A stretch of DNA of 64,000 nucleotides from Streptomyces flaveus (GTDB lineage: Bacteria; Actinomycetota; Actinomycetes; Streptomycetales; Streptomycetaceae): contig NZ_BMPQ01000001.1 in the NCBI RefSeq assembly GCF_014647675.1, forward strand, positions 653,133 to 717,132. Direction: 5' to 3'. Below the pieces are notes generated by a model. That model was not told the origin of the DNA. It saw only the letters and a program-made list of their open reading frames with translations, and ran no database searches. Shown in pieces: positions 45,944 through 56,635 of this stretch. Made by a program: the position numbers and the translations under genes. Within the stretch, counting starts at the first letter, position 1; the number at the start of each line of letters is the position of its first letter.

Positions 45944-45983
45944 GCCGTTGTGCCGTTGTGCCGTTGTGCCGTTGTGCCGCTGT
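45944..45983. repeat. Five tandem 8-bp repeats GCCGTTGT upstream of nagF
   Basis: Four perfect copies of GCCGTTGT (45944-45975) and one with a single change (45976-45983) begin about 28 bases upstream of the nagF start, in its presumed leader or promoter. Confidence 0.85.
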
Positions 45984-46020
45984 GCCGCGTTGCCTGGTTG
46001 ACGCTGTGCCGCAGTAACGC

Positions 46021-46036
46021 ACAGGTCTACACCAGT
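46021..46036. promoter_or_regulatory. dre-like DasR site for nagF
   Basis: ACAGGTCTACACCAGT matches the DasR-responsive element type (ACTGGTCTAGACCACT-like) with few changes. It lies 105 bases upstream of nagF. DasR is the GntR repressor of GlcNAc and chitin genes and is released by glucosamine-6-phosphate. Confidence 0.75.
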
Positions 46037-46121
46037 TTGCAACGGCCGCCAAGCGCGGGGTTGGCGAGGGTTGGCGAGAAACGAAAGTGCGGGTTCCTTA
46101 TCTTCCCTTCACCGTGCTACA

Positions 46122-46154
46122 ACAGGTCTACACCACTGAGTGGTGTAGACCAGG
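46122..46154. promoter_or_regulatory. Paired dre-like DasR sites for nagE
   Basis: ACAGGTCTACACCACT (46122-46137) and its near reverse complement AGTGGTGTAGACCAGG (46139-46154) are adjacent, separated by one base, and form a larger palindrome 72-104 bases before the nagE start. The rest of the 309-base nagF-nagE gap holds the single site and the 8-bp repeats. Confidence 0.85.
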
Positions 46155-46225
46155 CGGCCGATGGATCATGGGTCGCTCCCATGTCGCTCCCGTACAGAGA
46201 CGCCACCGTTCCCCAGGAGGAAGTT

Positions 46226-47491
<1,266 letters not shown>

Positions 47492-47509
47492 GCCTCAAGC
47501 TGCCCTCTG

Positions 47510-47569
47510 CCCGTACGTACGAGAAGGCCCCCGGAAGAGAGACTCCGGGGGCCTTCTCGTACGTACGGG
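47510..47569. terminator. 26-bp-stem bidirectional terminator
   Basis: Arms at 47510-47535 and 47544-47569 are perfectly complementary over 26 bases with loop AGAGAGAC. They contain GTACGTAC at the base of the stem. It separates the convergent nagE and MBL-fold genes. Confidence 0.85.
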
Positions 47570-47571
47570 CT

Positions 47572-48324
47572 CTAGATCTCGTACGTCACTCGCGGCGCCG
47601 CCACTTCCACCGGGCCCGTGTACGTCTCGCGGGCGTCCGCGAGGTTGACCTGGGGGTCCGTCCACGGCGGGATGTGGGTGAGGACGAGGCGGCGGGCGGC
47701 GGCGCGGGCGGCGATCTCGCCCGCCTCGCGGCCGTTGAGGTGCAGGTCCGGGATGCACTCCTTGCCGTGGGTGAACGCGGCCTCGCACAGGAACAGGTCG
47801 GCGTCCCGGGCGAGTTCGACGAGCGGGTCGCATACGCCCGTGTCCCCGGAGTACGTGAGCGTCCGGCCGCCGTGCTCGATGCGGATGCCGTACGCCTCCA
47901 CCGGGTGGCTCACCTTCTCCGTGTGCACCGAGAAGGGGCCGATCTCGAAGGAGCCCGGCTTGACCGTGTGGAAGTCGAAGACCTCGCTCATGGAGGAGGC
48001 GCTGGGGGTGTCGGCGTAGGCGGTGGTGAGGCGGTGCTCGGTGCCCTCGGGTCCGTAGACCGGGATGGGGGCGGCGCGGCCGCCGTCGTGCCGGTAGTAG
48101 CGCGCCACGAAGTAGGCGCACATGTCGATGCAGTGGTCGGCGTGCAGATGGCTGAGGTAGATCGCGTCGAGGTCGTAGAGACCGCAGTGGCGCTGCAGCT
48201 CGCCGAGGGCACCGTTGCCCATGTCGAGAAGCAGCCGGAAGCCGTCGGCCTCGACGAGGTAGCTCGAGCAGGCCGATTCCGCGGACGGGAACGACCCCGA
48301 GCAGCCGACGACGGTGAGCTTCAT
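47572..48324 (-). CDS. MBL-fold metallohydrolase (RNase Z-like)
   Basis: The 250-residue product starts MKLTVVGCSGSFPSAESAC and has the metal motif LSHLHADHCID (H59, H61, D63, H64). Further motifs are RTLTYSGDTGVCD (Asp ligand) and LVLTHIPPW (His ligand). It resembles the RNase Z/PhnP branch but lacks a long flexible arm. The natural substrate is unknown. Confidence 0.88.
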   Translation of the reverse strand: MKLTVVGCSGSFPSAESACSSYLVEADGFRLLLDMGNGALGELQRHCGLYDLDAIYLSHLHADHCIDMCAYFVARYYRHDGGRAAPIPVYGPEGTEHRLTTAYADTPSASSMSEVFDFHTVKPGSFEIGPFSVHTEKVSHPVEAYGIRIEHGGRTLTYSGDTGVCDPLVELARDADLFLCEAAFTHGKECIPDLHLNGREAGEIAARAAARRLVLTHIPPWTDPQVNLADARETYTGPVEVAAPRVTYEI

Positions 48325-48497
48325 AAAGCAGAAACCTCCGCTGGCGGGGAGTGAAGTCGGGGGTCGTGCGGTCCGTCGAGCGTAAGGCGCAAAACCTCCG
48401 GTCGCTCCTCCGTAAGGGGGTCTTGTGGGCGAACTCACCTGCGGCGTCACTGATTCGGGGGTGGTTCGCCCCCGCCGCCCTTACCCGTCCCATACCA

Positions 48498-48539
48498 AGG
48501 GGCTCCGCCCCTGGACCCCGCTGGGGGCTGCGCCCCCAG
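48498..48539. repeat. Two small GC hairpins of a dispersed type
   Basis: AGGGGC-TCC-GCCCCT (48498-48512) and CTGGGGGC-TGC-GCCCCCAG (48521-48539) lie in the 283-base gap after cysM. The second hairpin type recurs at 63827-63845, again between gene ends. Confidence 0.7.
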
Positions 48540-48578
48540 ACCCCCGCATCGGCCTGAACGGCCTCGTCCTCAAACGCC

Positions 48579-48602
48579 GGGCGGGCTGAAATCAGCCCGC
48601 CC
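48579..48602 (-). terminator. Terminator after cysM
   Basis: GGGCGGGCTGA and TCAGCCCGCCC form an 11-bp stem with a two-base loop, just past the cysM stop on the minus strand. It is preceded by the widespread Streptomyces phrase CTCGTCCTCAAACGCCGG. Confidence 0.75.
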
Positions 48603-48607
48603 AACCC

Positions 48608-49564
<957 letters not shown>

Positions 49565-49575
49565 TCAGAGCCCGG

Positions 49576-49854
49576 TCAGACCATGCCGCCGGCTACGGCC
49601 GGCAGAATCGTCACGTTGTCGCCGTCGGTCAGCTTGGTGTTGATGCCGTCGAGGAAGCGGACGTCCTCGTCGTTGAGGTAGACGTTCACGAAGCGGCGCA
49701 GTTCGCCTGCGTCCACGATGCGAGCCTGGATGCCCGAGTGGCGGGTCTCGAGGTCGGCGAACAGATCGGTGAGGGTGTCCCCGTTGCCCTCCACCGCCTT
49801 CTGGCCGTCGGTGTACTGGCGGAGGATGGTGGGGATGCGGACCTCGATGGCCAT
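49576..49854 (-). CDS. cysO: CysO-like ThiS/MoaD sulphur carrier protein
   Basis: The 92-residue beta-grasp protein (EVRIPTILRQYTDGQKAVEG, then LRRFVNVYLNDEDVRFL) carries sulphur as a C-terminal glycyl thiocarboxylate for CysM. The tail reads ILPAVAGGMV: two residues follow the Gly-Gly, so it must be trimmed before activation. Such tails are known in the QbsE type, where a JAMM peptidase removes them. A JAMM protein gene lies next door. Confidence 0.9.
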   Translation of the reverse strand: MAIEVRIPTILRQYTDGQKAVEGNGDTLTDLFADLETRHSGIQARIVDAGELRRFVNVYLNDEDVRFLDGINTKLTDGDNVTILPAVAGGMV

Positions 49855-49971
49855 GGTTGCGGGCTCCTGTCGGAAGAAGTCAGGTCGGTGGGCGCGCGGC
49901 AGCGCGGAAAAGCAGGGTGGTACGCGATAGACCGCGCCGCGGCTCTCACAGCCGTACGGCGGCAGGCGGCA

Positions 49972-50067
49972 TCAACAGATGGCGCTGGCGAGCCTGCACA
50001 GGTCGACGTGCAGCCGCGCCACGAGCAGCATGCCCGGCGTCTTGTCGCTCACGTCGTGGAAAACCAT
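49972..50067 (-). CDS. Cysteine leader peptide upstream of cysO-cysM
   Basis: A 31-residue ORF (ATG 50067, possible internal start at 50031) ends in MLLVARLHVDLCRLASAIC and stop. The VDLCR-x-ASAIC ending is a recurrent signature of actinobacterial leader peptides before cysteine and sulphur genes. It lies 117 bases before cysO. Two cysteines, one at the last codon, suit ribosome stalling when Cys-tRNA is low. I infer translational or attenuation control. Confidence 0.75.
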   Translation of the reverse strand: MVFHDVSDKTPGMLLVARLHVDLCRLASAIC

Positions 50068-50146
50068 GGGCACATCGTATCGATTCCCGGTCCGGGTTCT
50101 GGAATGTGATCTCGCATCGTGGATGATTTCTGCCCGCATCGCGGGA

Positions 50147-50569
50147 TCAGTAGGCCTGTACGACCTTGACCTCCTCCTCCGTGACCTCGCCCTCGACGAT
50201 CCGGTACGAGCGGAACTGGAAGTCGCCGAGCCCGTCGGTGTCGGCGGTGGACACCAGCACGTAGTGGGCGCCGGGCTCGTTGGCGTACGAGATGTCGGTG
50301 CGGGACGGGTACGCCTCGGTGGCCGTGTGGGAGTGGTAGATGACGACCGGTTCCTCGTCGCGGTCGTCCATCTCGCGGTACAGCTTGAGCAGATCGCCGG
50401 AGTCGAACTCGTAGAACGTGGGCGACATGGCCGCGTTCAGCATGGGGATGAACCGCTCGGGGCGGTCCGAACCCGCCGGGCCCGCGATGACGCCGCACGC
50501 CTCGTCGGGGTGGTCCTGGCGCGCGTGCGCGACGATCTGGTCGGCGAGGGCCTGGGTGATGGTGAGCAT
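50147..50569 (-). CDS. mec: JAMM/MPN+ metallohydrolase (Mec-like)
   Basis: In the 140-residue product the JAMM motif is complete: E23 in DEACGVIAG and H79-S-H81 with S89 and D92 in HSHTATEAYPSRTD. In mycobacteria Mec+ hydrolyses the CysO-cysteine adduct to release cysteine. In this strain it may also trim the CysO Met-Val tail. It lies upstream of the leader peptide on the same strand, 79 bases apart. Confidence 0.9.
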   Translation of the reverse strand: MLTITQALADQIVAHARQDHPDEACGVIAGPAGSDRPERFIPMLNAAMSPTFYEFDSGDLLKLYREMDDRDEEPVVIYHSHTATEAYPSRTDISYANEPGAHYVLVSTADTDGLGDFQFRSYRIVEGEVTEEEVKVVQAY

Positions 50570-50643
50570 GCTGGTCAGGATAAGCAGCAGAGCAGCCCCG
50601 TACCGAGGAGTGGTACGAGGCTGCCCACATGCTGGACGATAGT

Positions 50644-52074
50644 TCAGCTGACCTTGGTCTTTTCGGGCTCCGGGTCGCGGCGCTCGGTGACCTCCGGGTT
50701 GCGGGACTTCAGCACGAGCCAGCCGATGCCGAGGGCGGCCGCCCAGCCGGCCATGACGTAGAGGCTGACGCGGGCCTCGTGGTCGTAGGCGATGAGGCCG
50801 GTGACGAAGAGGAGGAAGACGATGGCGATCCAGCTGCCCGTCGCACCGCCCGGCGCCGGGAAGGAGGAGGCGGGCAGGCGGCCCGCGTCGACCGCGCGGC
50901 GGTAGCGGACGTGGCTGATCAGGATCATCAGCCAGGTCCAGATGCCGGCCCCGGTGGCGACGGAGACGACGTACTCGAAGGCCTTCTCGGGGACGATGTA
51001 GTTCAGGACGACACCGATGCCCATGAAGATCACCGAGAGGCCGATCGCGAGCGCGGGCGTCTTGCTGGCGGACAGCTTGTTGAAGGCCTTGGGGGCCTCG
51101 CCGCTGTCGGCCAGGGTGCGCAGCATGCGGCCCGTGGAGTACATGCCGGAGTTGCAGGAGGACAGGGCCGCGGTCAGCACGACGAAGTTGACGATGCCGG
51201 CGCCGGCCGGGATGCCGATGACCGCGAAGGCCTTCACGAAGGGGCTGACGCCCTCCGAGAATTCCGTCCACTTCACCACGCAGAGGATGACGGTGAGGGC
51301 ACCGACGTAGAAGAGCGCGATGCGCCAGGGCAGGGTGTTGATCGCCTTGGGGAGGGTCTTCTCGGGGTTCTCGGACTCACCGGCGGTGACGCCGACCAGT
51401 TCGACGGCGAGGTAGGCGAACATCACGCCCTGGAGGGTCATCAGGGACGAGCCGATGCCCTTGGGGAAGAAGCCGTCGAAGGCCCAGAGGTTGGAGACGG
51501 CCGCGGTGTCGCCGGCGGCGCTGAAGCCGAAGGTGAGGACGCCGAGGCCGATCACGATCATGCCGATGATCGCGGTGACCTTGATCATGGAGAACCAGAA
51601 CTCGATCTCGCCGAACAGCTTCACCGAGATCAGGTTCGCCACGAACAGGACGACCAGGAAGACGAGCGCGGAGACCCACTGCGGGATCTCCGGGAACCAG
51701 TAGTTGATGTAGATCGCGGCGGCGGTCAGCTCCGCCATGCCGGTGACGACCCACAGCAGCCAGTACGTCCAGCCGGTGAAATAGCCGAAGAACGGGCCGA
51801 GGAACTCGCGGGAGTACTCCGCGAAGGAGCCCGAGACCGGGCGGTAGAGCAGGAGCTCGCCGAGCGCCCGCATGATGAAGAAGATGATGACGCCGGCGAC
51901 GGCGTACATCAGGATGAGGCTTGGTCCCGCCTTGGCGATGTTCGCCCCGGCGTTGAGGAAGAGCCCGACGCCGATGGCGCCGCCGATCGCGATCATCTGG
52001 ACCTGACGGCTGCCGAGCCCGCGTTCGTACCCCTCCTCGGGTACATGCTCAGTGTCGACCTGCGCTGAGGTCAT
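50644..52074 (-). CDS. APC-family amino acid permease
   Basis: The 476-residue transporter has twelve helices. N-terminal signatures are YERGLGSRQVQMIAIGGAIG and VGLFLNAGANIAKAGPSLIL. These, with ALGELLLYRPVSGSFAEY and a later LSSCNSGMYSTGRMLRTLAD, are typical of the amino acid transporter (AAT) branch with GabP/CycA/proline permeases. The substrate cannot be fixed from sequence. It follows the JAMM gene direction but with 74 bases between. Confidence 0.9.
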   Translation of the reverse strand: MTSAQVDTEHVPEEGYERGLGSRQVQMIAIGGAIGVGLFLNAGANIAKAGPSLILMYAVAGVIIFFIMRALGELLLYRPVSGSFAEYSREFLGPFFGYFTGWTYWLLWVVTGMAELTAAAIYINYWFPEIPQWVSALVFLVVLFVANLISVKLFGEIEFWFSMIKVTAIIGMIVIGLGVLTFGFSAAGDTAAVSNLWAFDGFFPKGIGSSLMTLQGVMFAYLAVELVGVTAGESENPEKTLPKAINTLPWRIALFYVGALTVILCVVKWTEFSEGVSPFVKAFAVIGIPAGAGIVNFVVLTAALSSCNSGMYSTGRMLRTLADSGEAPKAFNKLSASKTPALAIGLSVIFMGIGVVLNYIVPEKAFEYVVSVATGAGIWTWLMILISHVRYRRAVDAGRLPASSFPAPGGATGSWIAIVFLLFVTGLIAYDHEARVSLYVMAGWAAALGIGWLVLKSRNPEVTERRDPEPEKTKVS

Positions 52075-52313
52075 GAGTGGTGCGCCTTTCTCCAGACGTA
52101 CAGGTGGGGGTCTGCCGCGCGGTCGTGAAGATTTATCACGGCCGCCACTTTGATCACCTGTACATCATGTGACGCAGCGCACACGGAGAAGCGGGCAAAG
52201 CGCGCCTGGAAAGGCATAGGGGTCGAGCACGGTGACGTGATCGTTATCCGGATTTGAGCGTCTACTGAGCGAACACGGAATCATCACATCTCGGGGCATA
52301 TGCGCCCCGCATC

Positions 52314-52919
52314 TCACGGCATGAGCGTTTCGACGAGCGTCTCCTGGAGTCCGCCCAGCCACAGATACGCCATCACCATCGGCTTGCGCGGATCGTCGTC
52401 CGGCAGCCGGTAGAGGAGGTCGGTGTCCTCCTCCTCGATGACGTCGAGCCGGGAGCCGATCGCGAGCCGCAGGTCGTTGAGGGCGCCCAGCCACTGCTGG
52501 GACTCCTCCGTCGACAGCTTGAGCACCGCTCCGCCCTTGCCGGCCGAGGCGAGCGCGTCCAGGGAGTGGATCACCGTGAGCGCGTTGTCGCGCTTGCCCG
52601 CGCGCAGGTCGTTCTCGGTGAAGCGGCGGAACTCCGAGGAGTACTGGCGCTGTTCCTCGGCCTGCTCGGGCGAGGTGGCCTCGACGTCGGGGCCGCTGTA
52701 GGCGTCGGGGAAGAGGCGTTGCAGCACGGGGTCGGCGGGCGGCTCGCTGGGGCCCTCCGAGAACAGCTCGGCGAGCGGGTCGTCGCTGGCGTCCTCCGCG
52801 GGTCCGGGACCGATGAGCTCCAGGAGCTGAACCGCCAGGGAGCGGATGATGGAGATCTCGACCTCGTCGAGGGCGACGGCCGCGCCGCCGCCGGGGAGCG
52901 GTTCGAATTGTCCTGGCAT
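52314..52919 (-). CDS. DUF2017 protein
   Basis: The 201-residue actinobacterial DUF2017 product has VALDEVEISIIRSLAVQLLE, DPVLQRLFPDAYSGPD, RQYSSEFRRFTENDLRAGKR and WLGALNDLRLAIGSRL. It is nearly always directly downstream of clpS, as here (12 bases), and is probably connected with Clp protease recognition, but its role is unknown. Confidence 0.9.
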   Translation of the reverse strand: MPGQFEPLPGGGAAVALDEVEISIIRSLAVQLLELIGPGPAEDASDDPLAELFSEGPSEPPADPVLQRLFPDAYSGPDVEATSPEQAEEQRQYSSEFRRFTENDLRAGKRDNALTVIHSLDALASAGKGGAVLKLSTEESQQWLGALNDLRLAIGSRLDVIEEEDTDLLYRLPDDDPRKPMVMAYLWLGGLQETLVETLMP

Positions 52920-52931
52920 GGAGTGAGTTCG

Positions 52932-53249
52932 CTACTTCCGGTCCTGCTGGAGGGTGGCCCACAGACCGTAACCGTGCATGGCCTGCACATCGCGCTCCAT
53001 CTCCTCGCGGGTCCCGCTGGAGACGACGGCACGGCCCTTGTGGTGGACGTCGAGCATGAGCTTGGTGGCCTTGTCCTTCGAGTAGCCGAAGTACGTCTGG
53101 AAAACGTACGTCACATAGCTCATGAGGTTGACCGGGTCGTTGTGGACGATCGTGACCCAGGGGACATCCGGCTCGGGTACGACGAAGACCTCCTCGGCTG
53201 ACTCGGTCTTTTCGGTCTCTAGAGGTGCGGGAGCCGTCACGTGGCCCAT
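52932..53249 (-). CDS. clpS: ClpS N-end-rule adaptor
   Basis: The 105-residue adaptor for the Clp protease has [22 protein letters not shown], whose Asn/Asp bind the N-degron, and [20 protein letters not shown]. The N-terminal 25 residues are disordered, as usual. Start ATG 53249 was preferred over the longer frame, which has no such N-terminus. Confidence 0.95.
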   Translation of the reverse strand: MGHVTAPAPLETEKTESAEEVFVVPEPDVPWVTIVHNDPVNLMSYVTYVFQTYFGYSKDKATKLMLDVHHKGRAVVSSGTREEMERDVQAMHGYGLWATLQQDRK

Positions 53250-53358
53250 GCTGCCACCAGAAGGGGGCACCGGGCCAAACGGGCCTCTCCGGATCCACAC
53301 GATCCACCGGATACGAGAAATCGTCAGAGTGACGAGATCTGGGGTAATATCTCCTGCC

Positions 53359-54687
53359 ATGAACACTGCGGACCTAGGGCTGCCGGTGGACGTCCCGTCC
53401 ACAGCACTCTTCACCGATCACTACGAGCTGACCATGCTGCAGGGCGCCCTCGAAGGCGGCACTGCCGAGCGGCATTCGGTCTTCGAGGTCTTCACGCGCC
53501 GGCTGCCTGAGGGACGGCGCTACGGAGTCGTCGCGGGTACCGGGCGAGTCCTTGACGCGGTCGAGAACTTCCGGTTCGACGCGGACGTCCTCGGCTTCCT
53601 GCGCGAGCGCCGCGTCGTGGACGAACCGACCCTGGAGTGGCTGTCCTCGTACCGTTTCAGCGGCGACGTGTGGGGCTACCCCGAGGGCGAGGTCTACTTC
53701 CCCGGCTCGCCGATCCTGCGTGTGGAGGGCACGTTCGCCCAGTGCGTGCTCCTGGAGACGGTGATCCTCTCGATCCTCAACCACGACTCGGCGATCGCTG
53801 CCGCCGCCTCCCGGATGGCCTCGGCCGCGGGCGAACGGCCACTGATCGAGATGGGCGCCCGGCGCACCCATGAGCTGGCCGCCGTGGCCGCCTCGCGCGC
53901 GGCGTACGTCGGCGGCTTCACGACCACCTCGGACCTGGCCGCCGGCTTCCGCTACGGCATCCCCACCGTCGGCACCAGCGCCCACGCCTTCACGCTCCTG
54001 CACGACAGCGAGCGGGACGCCTTCCAGGCCCAGGTGCACTCGCTGGGCCGGGGTACGACACTGCTCGTGGACACGTACGACGTGGCCGAAGCCGTACGGA
54101 CGGCCGTCGAGATCGCCGGGCCCGAGCTGGGCGCCGTGCGCATCGACTCCGGTGATCTGCTGCTGGTGGCGCACCGGGTGCGGCAGCAGCTCGACGAGCT
54201 GGGCGCCGTCGACACGAAGATCACCGTGACCTCGGACCTGGACGAGTACGCGATCGCCTCGCTGGCCGCGGCGCCCGTGGACGCGTACGGGGTGGGCACC
54301 CAGCTGGTGACGGGATCCGGCCATCCGACGTGTTCGATGGTCTACAAGCTGGTCGCCCGTGCCCAGTCGGCGGATCCGAAGGCTCCGCTCGTGCCGGTGG
54401 CGAAGAAGTCGACGGGCGGCAAGACGTCCATCGGTGGCCGGAAGTGGGCCGCGCGGCGGCTCGACGAGGAAGGGGTCGCCGAGGCCGAGGTGATCGGCAC
54501 GGGCGCCGTCCCGGCGGAGCTGGCGGACCGTCAGTTGCTGGTCGAGCTGATAAAGGGCGGCCAGGTCGTCGCCCGCGAGCCCCTGGACGTCGTACGCGAC
54601 CGGCATGCGGCGGCCCGCGCCAACCTGCCGCTGTCCGCGACCCAGCTGTCCCGGGGAGAAGCGGTGATCCCGACCGAATACGTCTGA
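53359..54687 (+). CDS. pncB: Nicotinate phosphoribosyltransferase
   Basis: The 442-residue enzyme makes nicotinate mononucleotide from nicotinate, PRPP and ATP. Signatures are [40 protein letters not shown] and [12 protein letters not shown] with the phosphorylated histidine. [12 protein letters not shown] and [10 protein letters not shown] follow, with the C-terminal [23 protein letters not shown] -10 element lies 25 bases before ATG 53359. It is followed by the nicotinamidase, completing NAD salvage. Confidence 0.95.
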   Translation: MNTADLGLPVDVPSTALFTDHYELTMLQGALEGGTAERHSVFEVFTRRLPEGRRYGVVAGTGRVLDAVENFRFDADVLGFLRERRVVDEPTLEWLSSYRFSGDVWGYPEGEVYFPGSPILRVEGTFAQCVLLETVILSILNHDSAIAAAASRMASAAGERPLIEMGARRTHELAAVAASRAAYVGGFTTTSDLAAGFRYGIPTVGTSAHAFTLLHDSERDAFQAQVHSLGRGTTLLVDTYDVAEAVRTAVEIAGPELGAVRIDSGDLLLVAHRVRQQLDELGAVDTKITVTSDLDEYAIASLAAAPVDAYGVGTQLVTGSGHPTCSMVYKLVARAQSADPKAPLVPVAKKSTGGKTSIGGRKWAARRLDEEGVAEAEVIGTGAVPAELADRQLLVELIKGGQVVAREPLDVVRDRHAAARANLPLSATQLSRGEAVIPTEYV

Positions 54688-54729
54688 GTACGCCCGCGTA
54701 CGCCCGACGAATACGCCCGGGTACGCCCG
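54688..54729. repeat. Four degenerate RTACGCCCG repeats after pncB
   Basis: Copies at 54688, 54698, 54711 and 54721 start immediately after the pncB stop. They lie in the 187-base gap before pncA, which also holds GC-rich hairpin-prone sequence but no gene. Confidence 0.6.
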
Positions 54730-54874
54730 TTCACGTCCGCCGAAAGCGAAGCCGGGGACCGCGGGCACCCGGGAAACAGCTCCGGACAGGCTTGCCCCGA
54801 AGGGGCATGAATGAGCGGGGAGCGGGCAATGCAACCGCAACACCCGCGCCCCTCAAGGGGGAAGGACACCGACC

Positions 54875-55459
54875 ATGCGCCGCGCCTTGATCGTCGTCGA
54901 CGTGCAGAACGACTTCTGTGAGGGAGGCAGCCTCGCGGTGCCCGGAGGGGCGGACGTGGCCGCCGCGGTCACGGAGCTGATCGGGCAGGCGCCCGCCGGC
55001 TACCGCCATGTCGTGGCCACCCGCGACCATCACATCAACCCGGGCGACCACTTCTCCGAGAACCCCGACTACGCCCACTCCTGGCCCGGGCACTGCGTGG
55101 CGGGCACGGAGGGCGTGGGCTTCCACCCGAACTTCGCCCCGGCGGTCGCCTCCGGCGCGATCGACGCGGTCTTCGACAAGGGCGCGTACGCGGCGGCGTA
55201 CAGCGGCTTCGAGGGCGCCGACGAGAACGGCGTCACGCTGGCGGACTGGCTGCGCACCCGCGAGATCACCGACATCGACGTGGTCGGCATAGCCACCGAC
55301 CACTGCGTCCGCGCCACCGCACTGGACGCGGCCCGCGAGGGCTTCCGTACGACCGTGCTGCTCGACCTCACGGCCGGGGTGGCCGAGGAGACCACTGAGC
55401 GGGCTCTGGAGGAGCTGCGCGAGGCGGGTGTGGAGCTCGCAGGGAAGCCCGTGGTGTAG
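54875..55459 (+). CDS. pncA: Nicotinamidase
   Basis: The 194-residue isochorismatase-fold amidase has catalytic triad D9 (VVDVQNDF), K102 (FDKGAYAAAYSGF) and C144 (IATDHCVRATALDA). The metal site is in ATRDHHINPGDHF. It converts nicotinamide to nicotinate for PncB next to it. GGAAGGA precedes the ATG. The last 92 bases overlap a convergent gene. Confidence 0.95.
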   Translation: MRRALIVVDVQNDFCEGGSLAVPGGADVAAAVTELIGQAPAGYRHVVATRDHHINPGDHFSENPDYAHSWPGHCVAGTEGVGFHPNFAPAVASGAIDAVFDKGAYAAAYSGFEGADENGVTLADWLRTREITDIDVVGIATDHCVRATALDAAREGFRTTVLLDLTAGVAEETTERALEELREAGVELAGKPVV

Positions 55460-55880
55460 CGGCCTCGGGGGCCTGGGCGGGGGGTTGAGCGGGGACGGGA
55501 GCCTGCGTGGGTACGGAAGCCTGCGTGGGAGCGGGAGCCTGTGTGGGGGCCGTGCGCCGCTTCAGGGCGCGGATCGGGCGCCACAGCTCCGGGGTGGTGG
55601 CAGTGGCGGTGGCGTCTCCGACGGGGGGCGTGCGCCATATGAGGCCGTCGGGATGGTGCAGGACCGCGGTGATCTCGTCCGGCGTCGGCGGCTCGGAGTT
55701 GCTCCGCAGATACACCGCCCGCATGCCGAGGTTGCGCACCCGCGTCAGCGCGCGGGCCCGGTTCTGGGCGTGCACGAGAACGCGTACGCAACCGGTGCCG
55801 CCCATGGCGGAAGGGGTGGGCAGGTTCAACGCCACCACCACGCTGCCGTTCGGCAGTTTGCAGAAACCTCCTGCGGCCAC
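55368..55880 (-). CDS. Conserved hypothetical protein with Pro/Gln-rich tail
   Basis: The 170-residue product reads CKLPNGSVVVALNLPTPSAM, VRVLVHAQNRARALTRVRNL, GMRAVYLRSNSEPPTPDEI and HHPDGLIWRTPPVGD, a compact alpha/beta domain of about 110 residues. It ends in low-complexity TQAPAPTQASVPTQAP. The tail runs antisense through the end of pncA, so the true stop may be an extension by drift. The family is unknown to me. The GTG start has GGGGGTGTGA upstream. Confidence 0.7.
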   Translation of the reverse strand: MAAGGFCKLPNGSVVVALNLPTPSAMGGTGCVRVLVHAQNRARALTRVRNLGMRAVYLRSNSEPPTPDEITAVLHHPDGLIWRTPPVGDATATATTPELWRPIRALKRRTAPTQAPAPTQASVPTQAPVPAQPPAQAPEAATPRASLRAPHPPRAAPPEPAQWSPRPPRP

Positions 55881-55998
55881 GTCACACCCCCGTGAGAAAA
55901 AGTGTCAATAAGAGAACCACAGGACGCACCTAAACACGATCGGCCGCGACCCGCCAGAGGGCCGCGGTCGATCATGCTCTGACCTGCAAAGACACCGT

Positions 55999-56103
55999 TC
56001 ACTTCGTCGCGGCCGAGACCTTCGCCGTGATCGTCGAGCCGTCACGGGACTCCTTCACGATCGCGATCTTGATGTCGGTGTCAGTTACTGCGGTACGCGA
56101 CAC
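55999..56103 (-). pseudogene. Possible short ORF or gene tail, unknown
   Basis: A GTG-start frame reads SRTAVTDTDIKIAIVKESRD and then GSTITAKVSAATK and stop, 34 residues, with natural composition but no ribosome site of note. Upstream in another frame MESTNWTVRRAG ends at a stop, suggesting a frameshifted older gene. The rest of the 494-base stretch 55881-56374 shows no other gene. Confidence 0.25.
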
Positions 56104-56374
56104 CCCGAGTTGGTGTACCGCTCAACCGGCGCGCCGGACCGTCCAGTTGGTGGACTCCATGACTCCGTGCGCCCCCTGTGCACCGGCACCGTGGGTTAGG
56201 TCACGCTTACCGCTCGTTCCACTCGGGCAGACAGCCGAATAGAGTCGGCTGGCGGCGCGCTGGGAATTCAGCGGATTGCCAAGCCGACACCCCTTGTCGG
56301 CACCCCTGACTCGTATCTGCAACCTCCCCCTTGGCGAGAGGCACGGGGGGAGACCCCCGACCCGAGGAATGCTC

Positions 56375-56626
56375 ATGCCTCGTCCGACCGCCGCACAGCT
56401 CACCTACGGCTCATGCACCGTGATCTTCTCCACGCTCGCCATGCTGCTGCTGTCACAGACGAGTTCGGGCCCGGGAATCGCGGTGATCGCGCTCTCCGCA
56501 CTCGCACTCGGCCTCCTCGTGGCCCTGACGGTTCCCGTCCCGAAGAAGCCGGCACCCATTGCCACGTCCGTCGCCCGGGAGCGTGTCGCCGAATCCGTAC
56601 CGGTGGCCAGCGGCAGCGAGCGCTGA
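56375..56626 (+). CDS. Small membrane protein, hypothetical
   Basis: The 83-residue product has two hydrophobic helices (TVIFSTLAMLLLSQT and GIAVIALSALALGLLVALTV) and a basic C-terminal tail with KKPAP. GAGGA lies before ATG 56375; ATG 56369 is also possible. No known family is recognised. It is convergent with an RDD protein gene. Confidence 0.65.
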   Translation: MPRPTAAQLTYGSCTVIFSTLAMLLLSQTSSGPGIAVIALSALALGLLVALTVPVPKKPAPIATSVARERVAESVPVASGSER

Positions 56627-56635
56627 CCAACCTCC

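Noticed and set aside
45944..45983. CRISPR array
   Set aside because: The 8-base unit has no spacers and is a simple tandem repeat.
54741..54870. NAD-type riboswitch before pncA
   Set aside because: Small GC stems exist but I see no conserved riboswitch core.
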